DNA of 64,000 bases, from the NCBI GenBank assembly GCA_017428105.1, contig JAFRRM010000038.1, positions 1 through 64,000 on the forward strand. Reading direction: 5' to 3'. The DNA is from Lachnospiraceae bacterium (GTDB taxonomy: Bacteria > Bacillota > Clostridia > Lachnospirales > Lachnospiraceae). A program made the position numbers and the translations under genes. Below the pieces are notes generated by a model that ran no database searches, was not told the DNA's origin, and saw only the letters and a program-made list of their open reading frames with translations. Shown here piece after piece: positions 49,419-56,614 of the stretch. Positions within the stretch are counted from its first letter, which is position 1. Every line of letters begins with the position of its first letter.

Positions 49419-50618
49419 ATGACGTATGATTTTACCACGAGCATTCCGCGGGAGGGCAAGGATGCCCTGGCGGTGGAGGGGCTCGGATGGGGGTTCGGGC
49501 CGACGGCGCCGAAGGAGGGGTTCGATTTCATCCCGATGTGGGTGGCGGACATGAATTTCCCGACGGCGCCGTCCATTACGCGGAAGATCGTGGAGCGGGC
49601 GGAGCATCCGCTGTACGGATATTTTCTGGCGCGGCCGGAGTATTATCAGGCCATCTTCGACTGGCAGAAGCGGCACGGCGTGAGCGGGCTGGAAAAATGG
49701 CAGATCGGCTACCACAACGGCGTGCTGGGCGGCGTGGCCTCGCTGATGAAAGCGTTCACCGCGCCCGGCGACAGGGTGCTCATGCACAGCCCCGCGTACA
49801 TCGGCTTTTCCCACGTGCTGGAGGACCTGGGCCGGCGCGCGGAGCTCTCTCCCATGAAAAAGGACGCGGACGGCGTCTGGCGCATGGACTTTGAGGACAT
49901 GGAACGGCGCCTGGCCGAAAACCCGATCCATTTCGCCATTTTCTGCTCCCCGCACAACCCGACGGGCCGCGTCTGGGAACGGCGGGAGATCGAACGGGCG
50001 ATGGAACTGTACGCGAAATATGACTGCATCGTGGCCGCGGACGAGATCTGGTCCGACCTGATCCTCCCGGGCCATGTGCATATCCCGACGCAGAGCGTCA
50101 GCGATGACGCGCGCCGCCGCACCGTCGCCTTTTATTCGCCCAGCAAGGGCTTCAACCTGTCCGGCCTCTGGAACAGCTACAGCATCGCCTATGACCGGAC
50201 GCTGCAGGACCGCATGGTGAAGGAGGACGAGATGACGCACTACAACAGCCTGAACGTGCTGTCCATGCACGCCCTGACGGGGGCTTACAGCGAGGAAGGC
50301 GCGGAATGGCTCCGTCAGCTGCTGGACGTGCTGCAGGGCAACATCGACCTGGTCTGCGATTTCGTGCGCGATGAACTCCCCGGCGTGACCGTGAGCCGCC
50401 CGCAGAGCACCTACCTTGTCTTCCTCAGCTGCGACGGATACGCCGCCCGCACCGGTCGCTCCATGGACGACATCATCTCTGCCGCCTGGGACGTCGGCGT
50501 CGGCCTTCAGGACGGCCGCCCCTTCTTTGAACCCTTCGGCCTGCGGCTGAATCTGGCCCTGCCCCGCTCCCGCGTGCAGGAAGCCATGCGGCGGCTGAAG
50601 GAGTACGTGTTCGTGTGA
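49419..50618 (+). CDS. MalY/PatB-type PLP-dependent C-S beta-lyase
   Basis: A fold-type I aminotransferase-like enzyme that probably cleaves cystathionine or cysteine conjugates. The 399-residue protein shows MWVADMNFPTAP (typical of MalY/PatB), the substrate Tyr in EHPLYGYF, FCSPHNPTGRVW, VAADEIWSDL, the Schiff-base lysine in YSPSKGFNLSGLW, and the carboxylate-binding Arg in FGLRLNLALP. AAGGAGG precedes the ATG. Base composition drifts from G-rich to C-rich along the gene. Aminotransferase activity cannot be excluded. Confidence 0.9.
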   Translation: MTYDFTTSIPREGKDALAVEGLGWGFGPTAPKEGFDFIPMWVADMNFPTAPSITRKIVERAEHPLYGYFLARPEYYQAIFDWQKRHGVSGLEKWQIGYHNGVLGGVASLMKAFTAPGDRVLMHSPAYIGFSHVLEDLGRRAELSPMKKDADGVWRMDFEDMERRLAENPIHFAIFCSPHNPTGRVWERREIERAMELYAKYDCIVAADEIWSDLILPGHVHIPTQSVSDDARRRTVAFYSPSKGFNLSGLWNSYSIAYDRTLQDRMVKEDEMTHYNSLNVLSMHALTGAYSEEGAEWLRQLLDVLQGNIDLVCDFVRDELPGVTVSRPQSTYLVFLSCDGYAARTGRSMDDIISAAWDVGVGLQDGRPFFEPFGLRLNLALPRSRVQEAMRRLKEYVFV

Positions 50619-50686
50619 CCGCCTGCCCGACAGGGCCGCTTGAAGAACCGACCCTGTTTGATAAAAGAAATGTCCTCCTGTGATGT

Positions 50687-50722
50687 GTACCCTCTTTGCC
50701 GGACAACCGGTAAGGAGGGTAC
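50687..50722. other. 16-bp hairpin after the MalY/PatB-like gene
   Basis: Arms GTACCCTCTTTGCCGG and CCGGTAAGGAGGGTAC pair along their full length with two G-U pairs around ACAA. No T-run follows. It marks the border between G+C-rich DNA and the A+T-rich protease region and may be an end signal or an insertion scar. Confidence 0.5.
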
Positions 50723-50800
50723 CGTAACGTCTCTTGACATCGCTCCCGTATCCCCTGCTATAAATCGGGATATCTGATAAAATTTTACCACAAATATGAC

Positions 50801-50830
50801 TTGACATTTCACATCTGTTAATCGTATAAA
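50801..50830 (+). promoter_or_regulatory. Promoter of the secreted serine protease
   Basis: Consensus TTGACA (50801-50806) with TATAAA (50825-50830), 18 nt apart, in A+T-rich DNA. A second TTGACA at 50734 with TATAAA at 50759 has a long 19-nt spacer and could be an upstream alternative. Confidence 0.65.
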
Positions 50831-50885
50831 ATGCATAAATCAGTTTGGAAAAAATATTACAGGGCCAAATAAGGGGGTAGTCTCT

Positions 50886-52067
50886 ATGAAAAAGATCCTC
50901 GTTATTACAATGTTACTTTTTATAATCGCCTCAGCAGGGTCAGTGAACCTATCGCAAAGGATGGAAGGCAGCGCTTTTAGCCAGATGGATCTATCTCCGG
51001 AGGAAATGGAAATTGTCCGTACGATTGGTGAAGAGCGTTTTGCCAGGGAAGGAATTGCCAATGTTGCGTACGACAGAATGCTGAATTCATTTTCTTCCGA
51101 TCCTCTTACCAATGGTGATGATTATCCGGAGTACTATGGAGGGGCTTTTGCTGATGACGAAGGATATTTGGTAATCAATGTGACAGATGACAGTGAAGAG
51201 GTTTTGGCAGAATTAACTGCCAGAACAGGTTTGTCAGTGATAAAAGTGCAGAAAGTTAAATACAGTTTTGCTGAACTTGGCAGAATTACCCGGGAATTAC
51301 GGGAAAGTGTCAGTAACGCAGAACTGGCAATTAGAAACAAAGTAGTTGGTTATGGAATGGATCAGAAGCGGGGCCTTGTCAGAGTATATGTGAAAAACGC
51401 GTCAAAAGAGGATGAATACGCAATCCGAACAATGTCTTCCGCCCCCGATGCTATTATATTTGTTGCATCCAGCGGACATATGGTGGAGGACACAGATGTA
51501 AAAGCAGGCAGCGAATACAGGAATGCGACAGTTGCATATAGGGTCAGCGGCTATTATAATGGACAATCGGTAGTAGGAATAATGACTGCAGGTCATGCGG
51601 TTCCACTGAACCAATATATCTATACGACAAATAATGTTCCTTTTGCAAAATGCATACAAAAAGGTTACGGCGGATCTATGGATGCTGCATTTTGCATGAT
51701 TACTAACAGCAATTATATTCCGAGCAATTATATTGAAAATTCAGATTATTTGTTAAGCACTGCAACATTAAATCCACTTGAAGGGACAACCATCTTTAAA
51801 CAGGGAAAGACCACAGGACTGACAGCCGGAACAATTATAGATACACAGGGATCTTACGAGCTGGACAATGTTGTGTGGTCGAATCTCACATATGCGTCTT
51901 ATGCCAGTGCAGTGCATGATAGCGGTGGTATTGTTTACAGATTTGCTTCAGGTACACGTTATACTGTTGGGATACACAGGGGCAGATGGGTTGAGGATGG
52001 TGAAAACATGGCTGTATTTGTAAAGGCTTCCATTCAGAATTATGTTTTAGGAGTGCTTCGGTATTGA
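50886..52067 (+). CDS. Secreted chymotrypsin-fold (S1-type) serine protease with propeptide
   Basis: The 393-residue protein has a signal peptide (about 1-19) and a propeptide-like region (about 20-195) with GGAFADDEGYLVINVTD, similar to alpha-lytic/streptogrisin pro-domains. The protease domain keeps the catalytic triad in order: MTAGHAV (H237), GSMDAAFCMI (D266) and HDSGGIV (S346). The two cysteines C256 and C270 could form a disulfide. The gene is visibly A+T-rich, unlike the surrounding DNA, and has a strong promoter, suggesting acquisition by transfer. It is followed by a lipoprotein gene that may be its partner or inhibitor (inference). Confidence 0.85.
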   Translation: MKKILVITMLLFIIASAGSVNLSQRMEGSAFSQMDLSPEEMEIVRTIGEERFAREGIANVAYDRMLNSFSSDPLTNGDDYPEYYGGAFADDEGYLVINVTDDSEEVLAELTARTGLSVIKVQKVKYSFAELGRITRELRESVSNAELAIRNKVVGYGMDQKRGLVRVYVKNASKEDEYAIRTMSSAPDAIIFVASSGHMVEDTDVKAGSEYRNATVAYRVSGYYNGQSVVGIMTAGHAVPLNQYIYTTNNVPFAKCIQKGYGGSMDAAFCMITNSNYIPSNYIENSDYLLSTATLNPLEGTTIFKQGKTTGLTAGTIIDTQGSYELDNVVWSNLTYASYASAVHDSGGIVYRFASGTRYTVGIHRGRWVEDGENMAVFVKASIQNYVLGVLRY

Positions 52068-52090
52068 TGTATATTGTGAGGAATAGAACG

Positions 52091-52594
52091 ATGCATAAAC
52101 AGATGATCGCATGTCTTCTGGGCCTGGCGTTATTGCTGCGTTCATGCGCACCGGCTTCCGTTGAAACCGGAAACTCGCCGGCGAAGATTTCCGTACAAGG
52201 GAAAGAATATGACGCAATAGGCATTAATTCGGTGAGTATTCCGGAAATCGGTTTTTATGCGGAACTGAAGAACATTACAACGGACAGATCGGAACTTGTC
52301 TTTCGAAATGCGTCGACTGATGAGCAGTGGTATCCGCAGATGTATGCGGTTATGGAACTTCAAAGCATAAAAGACGGAAAAGCTTATAAGATGATCGGCG
52401 AACTCCCGTATTCCGGAATGTTCTGGGAAGACATTGCATATTATGTGATGCCGGGAGAGGAAAGCACCCAGACGCTGCGATGGGGCTCGTTTTACGGGCC
52501 GCTTGACGTATCCGGGGTGTATCTGCTGGAAAAAGAATGCCACTGCGGAGAAAAAACATATAATATAGGCATAATATTTACTGTTCCTCAGTGA
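52091..52594 (+). CDS. Putative lipoprotein with Ig-like fold, unknown function
   Basis: From ATG 52091 (GAGGA 8 nt upstream) the 167-residue protein has a short signal, MHKQMIACLLGLALLLRSC, whose LLRSC is an atypical lipobox with Arg at -2. The mature part is beta-rich, with FYAELKNITTDRSELVFRNAS and a final LRWGSFYGPLDVSGVYLLEKEC, the pattern of bacterial immunoglobulin-like domains that end GPL-xx-GxYxL. An in-frame ATG at 52067 overlapping the protease stop is a poorer start. Probably co-transcribed with the protease. Confidence 0.6.
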   Translation: MHKQMIACLLGLALLLRSCAPASVETGNSPAKISVQGKEYDAIGINSVSIPEIGFYAELKNITTDRSELVFRNASTDEQWYPQMYAVMELQSIKDGKAYKMIGELPYSGMFWEDIAYYVMPGEESTQTLRWGSFYGPLDVSGVYLLEKECHCGEKTYNIGIIFTVPQ

Positions 52595-52629
52595 TTGTCT
52601 GTTTTATGATGAAGCTGCGGAAAGCTGAC

Positions 52630-52666
52630 GCGTTTCCGGGCTCCCCGGGCGGAAACGCTTGACTTT
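52630..52666 (+). terminator. Hairpin/terminator after the lipoprotein gene, touching the yifB promoter
   Basis: GCGTTTCCG and CGGAAACGC pair (9 bp, 11-nt loop) and are followed by TTGACTTTTC. The T-rich tail is at the same time the -35 element of the next promoter, so termination and initiation signals overlap. Confidence 0.5.
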
Positions 52667-52688
52667 TCGGCGGAAAATATGGTATATT
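52659..52688 (+). promoter_or_regulatory. Promoter of yifB-dprA
   Basis: TTGACT (52659-52664) and TATATT (52683-52688) are 18 nt apart, about 80 nt before the yifB ATG. Confidence 0.6.
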
Positions 52689-52767
52689 TCAACAAATGGC
52701 GTTGACGGAGATCATTTCCGGCGGCGCTTTTTTTTGCGCGCCGAAACAGAAAGGAGAATATCGAATA

Positions 52768-54297
52768 ATGTACAGCCAGGCGAATGGCATGGCTCTTTTC
52801 GGCATGGAAGGAGTCCCGATCCACGTGGAGTGCGACTGCTCCACGGGGCTGCCCGAAATGTCCATGGTGGGGTATCTGGGCGCGGAAGTGCGGGAAGCCC
52901 GCGACCGGGTCCGCACGGCCCTGAAAAATACGGGGTATCTGCTGCCGCCGCGGCGCATCACGATCAATCTGGCACCGGCGGATATCCGTAAGGAGGGAAC
53001 CGGTTTCGATCTGGCCATCGCAGCGGCGCTGCTGTGCGCGGCGGAACTGGTGGACTTGGACGCGCTGCTGGAGGACACGGTCTTTATCGGAGAACTGGGG
53101 CTGGACGGGCGGCTGGTCCCGGTGAGCGGCGTGCTGACGATGGTCGGCGCCGCGAAAGAAGCGGGCTATGCCTGCTGTGTGGTCCCGGCCGGCAACGGGG
53201 CGGAAGGCGCGCTGGTGGAGGGCATCCGGGTCATCGGACTGGAGAGTCTGGAGCAGCTGCCCCTGCTGGCGGCGGGAAAACTGGCCCCGCTGCCCTGCCG
53301 CGTGTACGAACTGCTGCAGGAGGAAAACCGGCGGGAAACGGTGGATTTCGCGGAGGTGAACGGCCAGCGGGCGCTGCGGCGGGCGGCGGAGGTCGCGGCG
53401 GCCGGGCGCCACAACCTGCTGATGATCGGATCTCCCGGGGCCGGCAAGACCATGGCGGCGCGGCGCATCCCGACGATCCTGCCCCGCCTGTCGCTGGAGG
53501 AGGCGCTGGAAGTTTCCCGCATCTACAGCATCTGCGGCCTGCTGACGCCGGAGCGGCCGCTGATCCTGACCAGACCCTTCCGCAGCCCGCATCATACCGT
53601 CTCGTCCTTTGCACTGGTGGGCGGCGGGCGCGTGCCCCGTCCCGGAGAGATCTCGCTGGCGGATCACGGCGTCCTGTTTCTGGATGAATTGCCGGAATTT
53701 CAGAAAACGGCGCTGGAGGCGCTCAGACAGCCCCTCGAGGACGGCGAGGTGAGCATCGCGCGCGTGCAGGGCTCCTTCCGTTTTCCCGCGGACGTCATGC
53801 TGGTGGCGGCCATGAACCCCTGCCGCTGCGGCTATTTTCCGGACCGGAACCGCTGCCGCTGCTCGGAGGCGGAAGTGGAGAACTATCTGCGGCGCATCAG
53901 CCGCCCGCTGCTGGACCGCATGGACCTGTGCGTGGAGGCACCGCCGCTGGGCTACGGAGAGCTGACCGGCAAGGCGAAAAACGAAAGTTCGGAGACCATC
54001 CGGGAGCGGGTGGAGGCGGCCCGGGAGCGGCAGGCGGAGCGTTTCCGGGGCACGGACATCCTGTTCAATGCGCGCATGACCGCGCGGCAGGTGAAGCAGT
54101 TCTGCGTGCTGAGCCGGGAGCAGAACGAGTTTCTGAGGCGCGTGTTCGAGCAGAAGGGGCTGTCCGCCCGCGCGTATCACCGGATCCTGAAGGTGGCGCG
54201 GACCGTCGCGGACCTGCGCGGGGCCGATGAGATCTCGCTGGAGGATCTGGCGGAGGCCGTGGGCTACCGGACGCCGGCGGAGAAATTCTGGAGGTGA
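52768..54297 (+). CDS. yifB: YifB/ComM-family Mg-chelatase-like AAA+ ATPase
   Basis: In ComM-studied species the hexameric helicase promotes branch migration during natural transformation. The 509-residue protein has the Lon-like N-terminal domain (GVPIHVECDCSTGLPEMSMVGYLGAEVREARDRVR) and the AAA+ core with Walker A GSPGAGKT, Walker B VLFLDELPEF and PFRSPHHT. Next come the CRCGYF...CRCS cysteine-rich insert and a C-terminal lid domain. ATG 52768 follows AAAGGAGA; an upstream ATG at 52696 overlaps the promoter. It is followed by dprA after 4 nt, a conserved firmicute order linked to DNA uptake and recombination. Confidence 0.95.
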   Translation: MYSQANGMALFGMEGVPIHVECDCSTGLPEMSMVGYLGAEVREARDRVRTALKNTGYLLPPRRITINLAPADIRKEGTGFDLAIAAALLCAAELVDLDALLEDTVFIGELGLDGRLVPVSGVLTMVGAAKEAGYACCVVPAGNGAEGALVEGIRVIGLESLEQLPLLAAGKLAPLPCRVYELLQEENRRETVDFAEVNGQRALRRAAEVAAAGRHNLLMIGSPGAGKTMAARRIPTILPRLSLEEALEVSRIYSICGLLTPERPLILTRPFRSPHHTVSSFALVGGGRVPRPGEISLADHGVLFLDELPEFQKTALEALRQPLEDGEVSIARVQGSFRFPADVMLVAAMNPCRCGYFPDRNRCRCSEAEVENYLRRISRPLLDRMDLCVEAPPLGYGELTGKAKNESSETIRERVEAARERQAERFRGTDILFNARMTARQVKQFCVLSREQNEFLRRVFEQKGLSARAYHRILKVARTVADLRGADEISLEDLAEAVGYRTPAEKFWR

Positions 54298-54301
54298 GGG
54301 A

Positions 54302-55411
54302 ATGGAAAGACGGGACTATCTGTATTTTCTGGCCGCGCTGCCGGAGGCTTCGCCGCTGCTGCTCCGCCGCCTGCTGAGCCTGTACGGCAGTCCGGAAGCG
54401 GTGTTCCGGGAAGAGAAACTGCCGGTCTCCGCGCTGCGGCAGGAGGCCGTGAACGAGGCGAAAAAGCGCCTGCCGGAGATGCTGGAGGCGCGCGACGAAG
54501 CGGAAAAGGCGGGCATCCGCTGGATCAGCTGGGAGGAAAAGGAATACCCGGCCAGGCTGACGGCGCTGGGCGACGCACCGCTCGGGATCTTTGTGAAGGG
54601 GAAACTGCCGCCGGAAGAGACGCCGTCCGTCGGGATCATCGGCGCCCGGAGCTGCACGCCCTACGGCCGCATGATGGCGGAGCGCTTCGGCGGGGAACTG
54701 GGCGGGCAGGGGCTGTCGGTGATCAGCGGGATGGCCCGCGGGATCGACGGCTGCGCGCAGGAGGCGGCTCTGGAAAGCGGCGGCACATCGTTCGCGGTGC
54801 TGGGCTGCGGGGCGGACGTGTGCTATCCGCAGGGGAATCGGAAACTGTATGACGCTCTGGCGGAAAAGGGCGGCCTGCTGACCGAATATCCGCCGGGCAC
54901 GCCGCCTCTGCCGCATCATTTCCCCCTGCGGAACCGGCTGATCGCGGCGCTTTCGGACGTTTTGCTGGTGATCGAGGCAAGGGAAAAGAGCGGCTCCCAG
55001 ATCACGGTGGATCAGGCCCTGGAGCAGGGAAAGGAGGTCCTGGCCCTGCCTGGCCGCGTGGGCGACGCCCTGTCCGCCGGCTGTCTGAAACTGATCGGCC
55101 AGGGCGCGGGCATCCTGACCTGCTGCGGCGACGTGTATGACGCGTTGGGACTGGATGCCGCCCGGATAGGAAAGGCCGCCGGCCCGTTTTCCGGAACCGG
55201 CTCCCCGCCTTCCGGCCCCTCCGGCAGCGGCGAACTTCCCGCGCCGCTCAAGCAGATATGGCGTCACATGGGGACGGACCCCGTCCACGTGGAGGAGCTC
55301 CTCGCGGCGGAGGAGGACCTGACCCTCGGCGAACTGTCCCTCCGCCTTCTTGAACTGGAATCCCGCGGCTATATCCGGCAGACGCCGGGGGGCGGGTACA
55401 TGAAACGCTGA
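54302..55411 (+). CDS. dprA: DNA-processing protein DprA
   Basis: Loads RecA on incoming single-stranded DNA. The 369-residue protein has an N-terminal SAM-like region (YLYFLAALPEASPLLLRRLLSLYGS), the Rossmann-like DprA core (SVGIIGARSCTPYGRMMAERF, VISGMARGIDGCAQEAAL, AVLGCGADVCYPQGNRKLY, HHFPLRNRLIAALSDVLLVIEA) and a C-terminal winged-helix-like part. GGAGG lies at the end of yifB, 7 nt before ATG 54302. No competence pilus genes are in the window. Confidence 0.96.
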   Translation: MERRDYLYFLAALPEASPLLLRRLLSLYGSPEAVFREEKLPVSALRQEAVNEAKKRLPEMLEARDEAEKAGIRWISWEEKEYPARLTALGDAPLGIFVKGKLPPEETPSVGIIGARSCTPYGRMMAERFGGELGGQGLSVISGMARGIDGCAQEAALESGGTSFAVLGCGADVCYPQGNRKLYDALAEKGGLLTEYPPGTPPLPHHFPLRNRLIAALSDVLLVIEAREKSGSQITVDQALEQGKEVLALPGRVGDALSAGCLKLIGQGAGILTCCGDVYDALGLDAARIGKAAGPFSGTGSPPSGPSGSGELPAPLKQIWRHMGTDPVHVEELLAAEEDLTLGELSLRLLELESRGYIRQTPGGGYMKR

Positions 55412-55439
55412 TGCAGGACCGTCCGGGCCGGCTACGGGA

Positions 55440-55510
55440 GTCCGCCGGAAGCAAACCGGAGTCCAAAGGGGCAGATCCGCCGGAAGCAAAACGGGATCCG
55501 CAGGGGCAAC
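55440..55510 (+). repeat. Imperfect 35-nt tandem repeat after dprA
   Basis: Two head-to-tail units begin with TCCGCCGGAAGCAAA (about 55440 and 55475), and a more degraded third may follow. Located in the roughly 200-nt gap between convergent dprA and the flavin-binding protein gene. No open frame of note. Confidence 0.5.
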
Positions 55511-55542
55511 TCCCGCGGATGCGCCGCAAACATACCGGGATC

Positions 55543-55581
55543 AAAAAGGACGGCTCCGGCAGTCAAGCCGGAAGACCGTCC
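55543..55581 (-). terminator. Intrinsic terminator of the minus-strand flavin-binding protein gene
   Basis: Read on the minus strand, GGACGG...CCGGC pairs with GCCGG...CCGTCC (a two-part stem with a small internal bulge) and is followed by TTTTTG. It lies 30 nt beyond the stop codon at 55611. Confidence 0.8.
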
Positions 55582-55610
55582 CTCAGCGGTTCTGTTTCAG
55601 GAAAAAACTA

Positions 55611-56423
55611 TTATTTCTCAGCGGCAGCCAGCAGCTCCCGCAGGGTATCGGGCGCCAGCCAGTGCGTCAGATCCTCCGGCTTGACCAGTGTGACGGAGCC
55701 GGCCAGTTTTTTGGCCCGGCGCATGTATTCTTCGCGCTCATCATAGGTCTCGAAGCGGACGGCGCGTTCGAGGGGCTGGACGTTCATGCGGGGCCAGAAG
55801 GCTTTCGCCTGTTCGGCAAGGACTAGGAGAAGGCCGTCCCGGAGCCGGCGGAGCTCGCGTTCCTCTTCATTCAGCGGCGGATCGCCTTCCGCTTCCCGCT
55901 CTTCCAGGATCCGCAGCAGACGGTCGCGCAGTTCCGTTTTCTTCAGCAGGACGGGACCGGTCAGGAGGCCGTCCGCGTCAGGCAGAAGGAAGCTTCGGAC
56001 GGGAAAGCCGGCCGCATCGTCGAATTCGGCGTGCATCCCGGTCAGACAGAAAGGGAGAAGAAGCGCCGGCTCCTGCGCATAAAGTTCCCGCAGGCGCGGA
56101 CTTTCCGCCAGACAGCGGTCCAGGATCTCCGGTTCCTCGGAAAAGGACGCCTTCCCGGAAAGCCGGAAGCTGTATCCGCTTTCCGGATCCTGCACACAGA
56201 GCTGGCAGGCGGGCGCCAGGCTCAGTTCCGCGTAAAGCCGGGTGTTTTTCGCGGCGGCAAACCAGAGGGCCCCGCCCTGCTCGAGCGGCGGAAGGATCGG
56301 GCGGACCGCCGGCTGTTTGTCCAGTCCGCGCGTCCCGATCATCAGGACCGGCGCCTCCGTGAGCAGTGCCGCGACGGCCCCCGCCTCTTCCTTAAGTTCC
56401 CGGATCATCTGTTCCGACAGCAT
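55611..56423 (-). CDS. Pyridoxamine 5'-phosphate oxidase-like flavin-binding protein
   Basis: The 270-residue protein starts with a split-barrel flavin-binding domain like those of PNPOx-type proteins: MIGTRGLDKQPAVRPILPPLEQGGALWFAAAKNTRLYAELSLAPACQLCVQD, with alternating strands and the FMN-contact region AAAKNTR. The C-terminal 130 residues are charged and helical and not recognised (REAEGDPPLNEEERELRRLRDG). GGGAGGAAG precedes ATG 56423. It is inserted in reverse between dprA and topA. Substrate unknown. Confidence 0.72.
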   Translation of the reverse strand: MLSEQMIRELKEEAGAVAALLTEAPVLMIGTRGLDKQPAVRPILPPLEQGGALWFAAAKNTRLYAELSLAPACQLCVQDPESGYSFRLSGKASFSEEPEILDRCLAESPRLRELYAQEPALLLPFCLTGMHAEFDDAAGFPVRSFLLPDADGLLTGPVLLKKTELRDRLLRILEEREAEGDPPLNEEERELRRLRDGLLLVLAEQAKAFWPRMNVQPLERAVRFETYDEREEYMRRAKKLAGSVTLVKPEDLTHWLAPDTLRELLAAAEK

Positions 56424-56531
56424 ATTGTTCTTCCTCCCCGTGTCCGCGCCGGGCGGAAAGAACGTCCGGCGGTCTGTCCGGTCTCCATTATAGGGGACGA
56501 AGAGGAAGCGGTCAATGCGCGAAAAAACTTC

Positions 56532-56560
56532 TTGCATATTTCACGGGAATCGTCTATCAT
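56532..56560 (+). promoter_or_regulatory. Promoter of topA
   Basis: TTGCAT (56532-56537) and TATCAT (56555-56560) are 17 nt apart, 54 nt before ATG 56615. A reverse gene starts 109 nt upstream, so topA must have its own promoter. Confidence 0.55.
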
Positions 56561-56614
56561 CGTGACTTGTCAGCATCAGACTGAACGAAAGCATACGATC
56601 AGACAGGAGAGATC

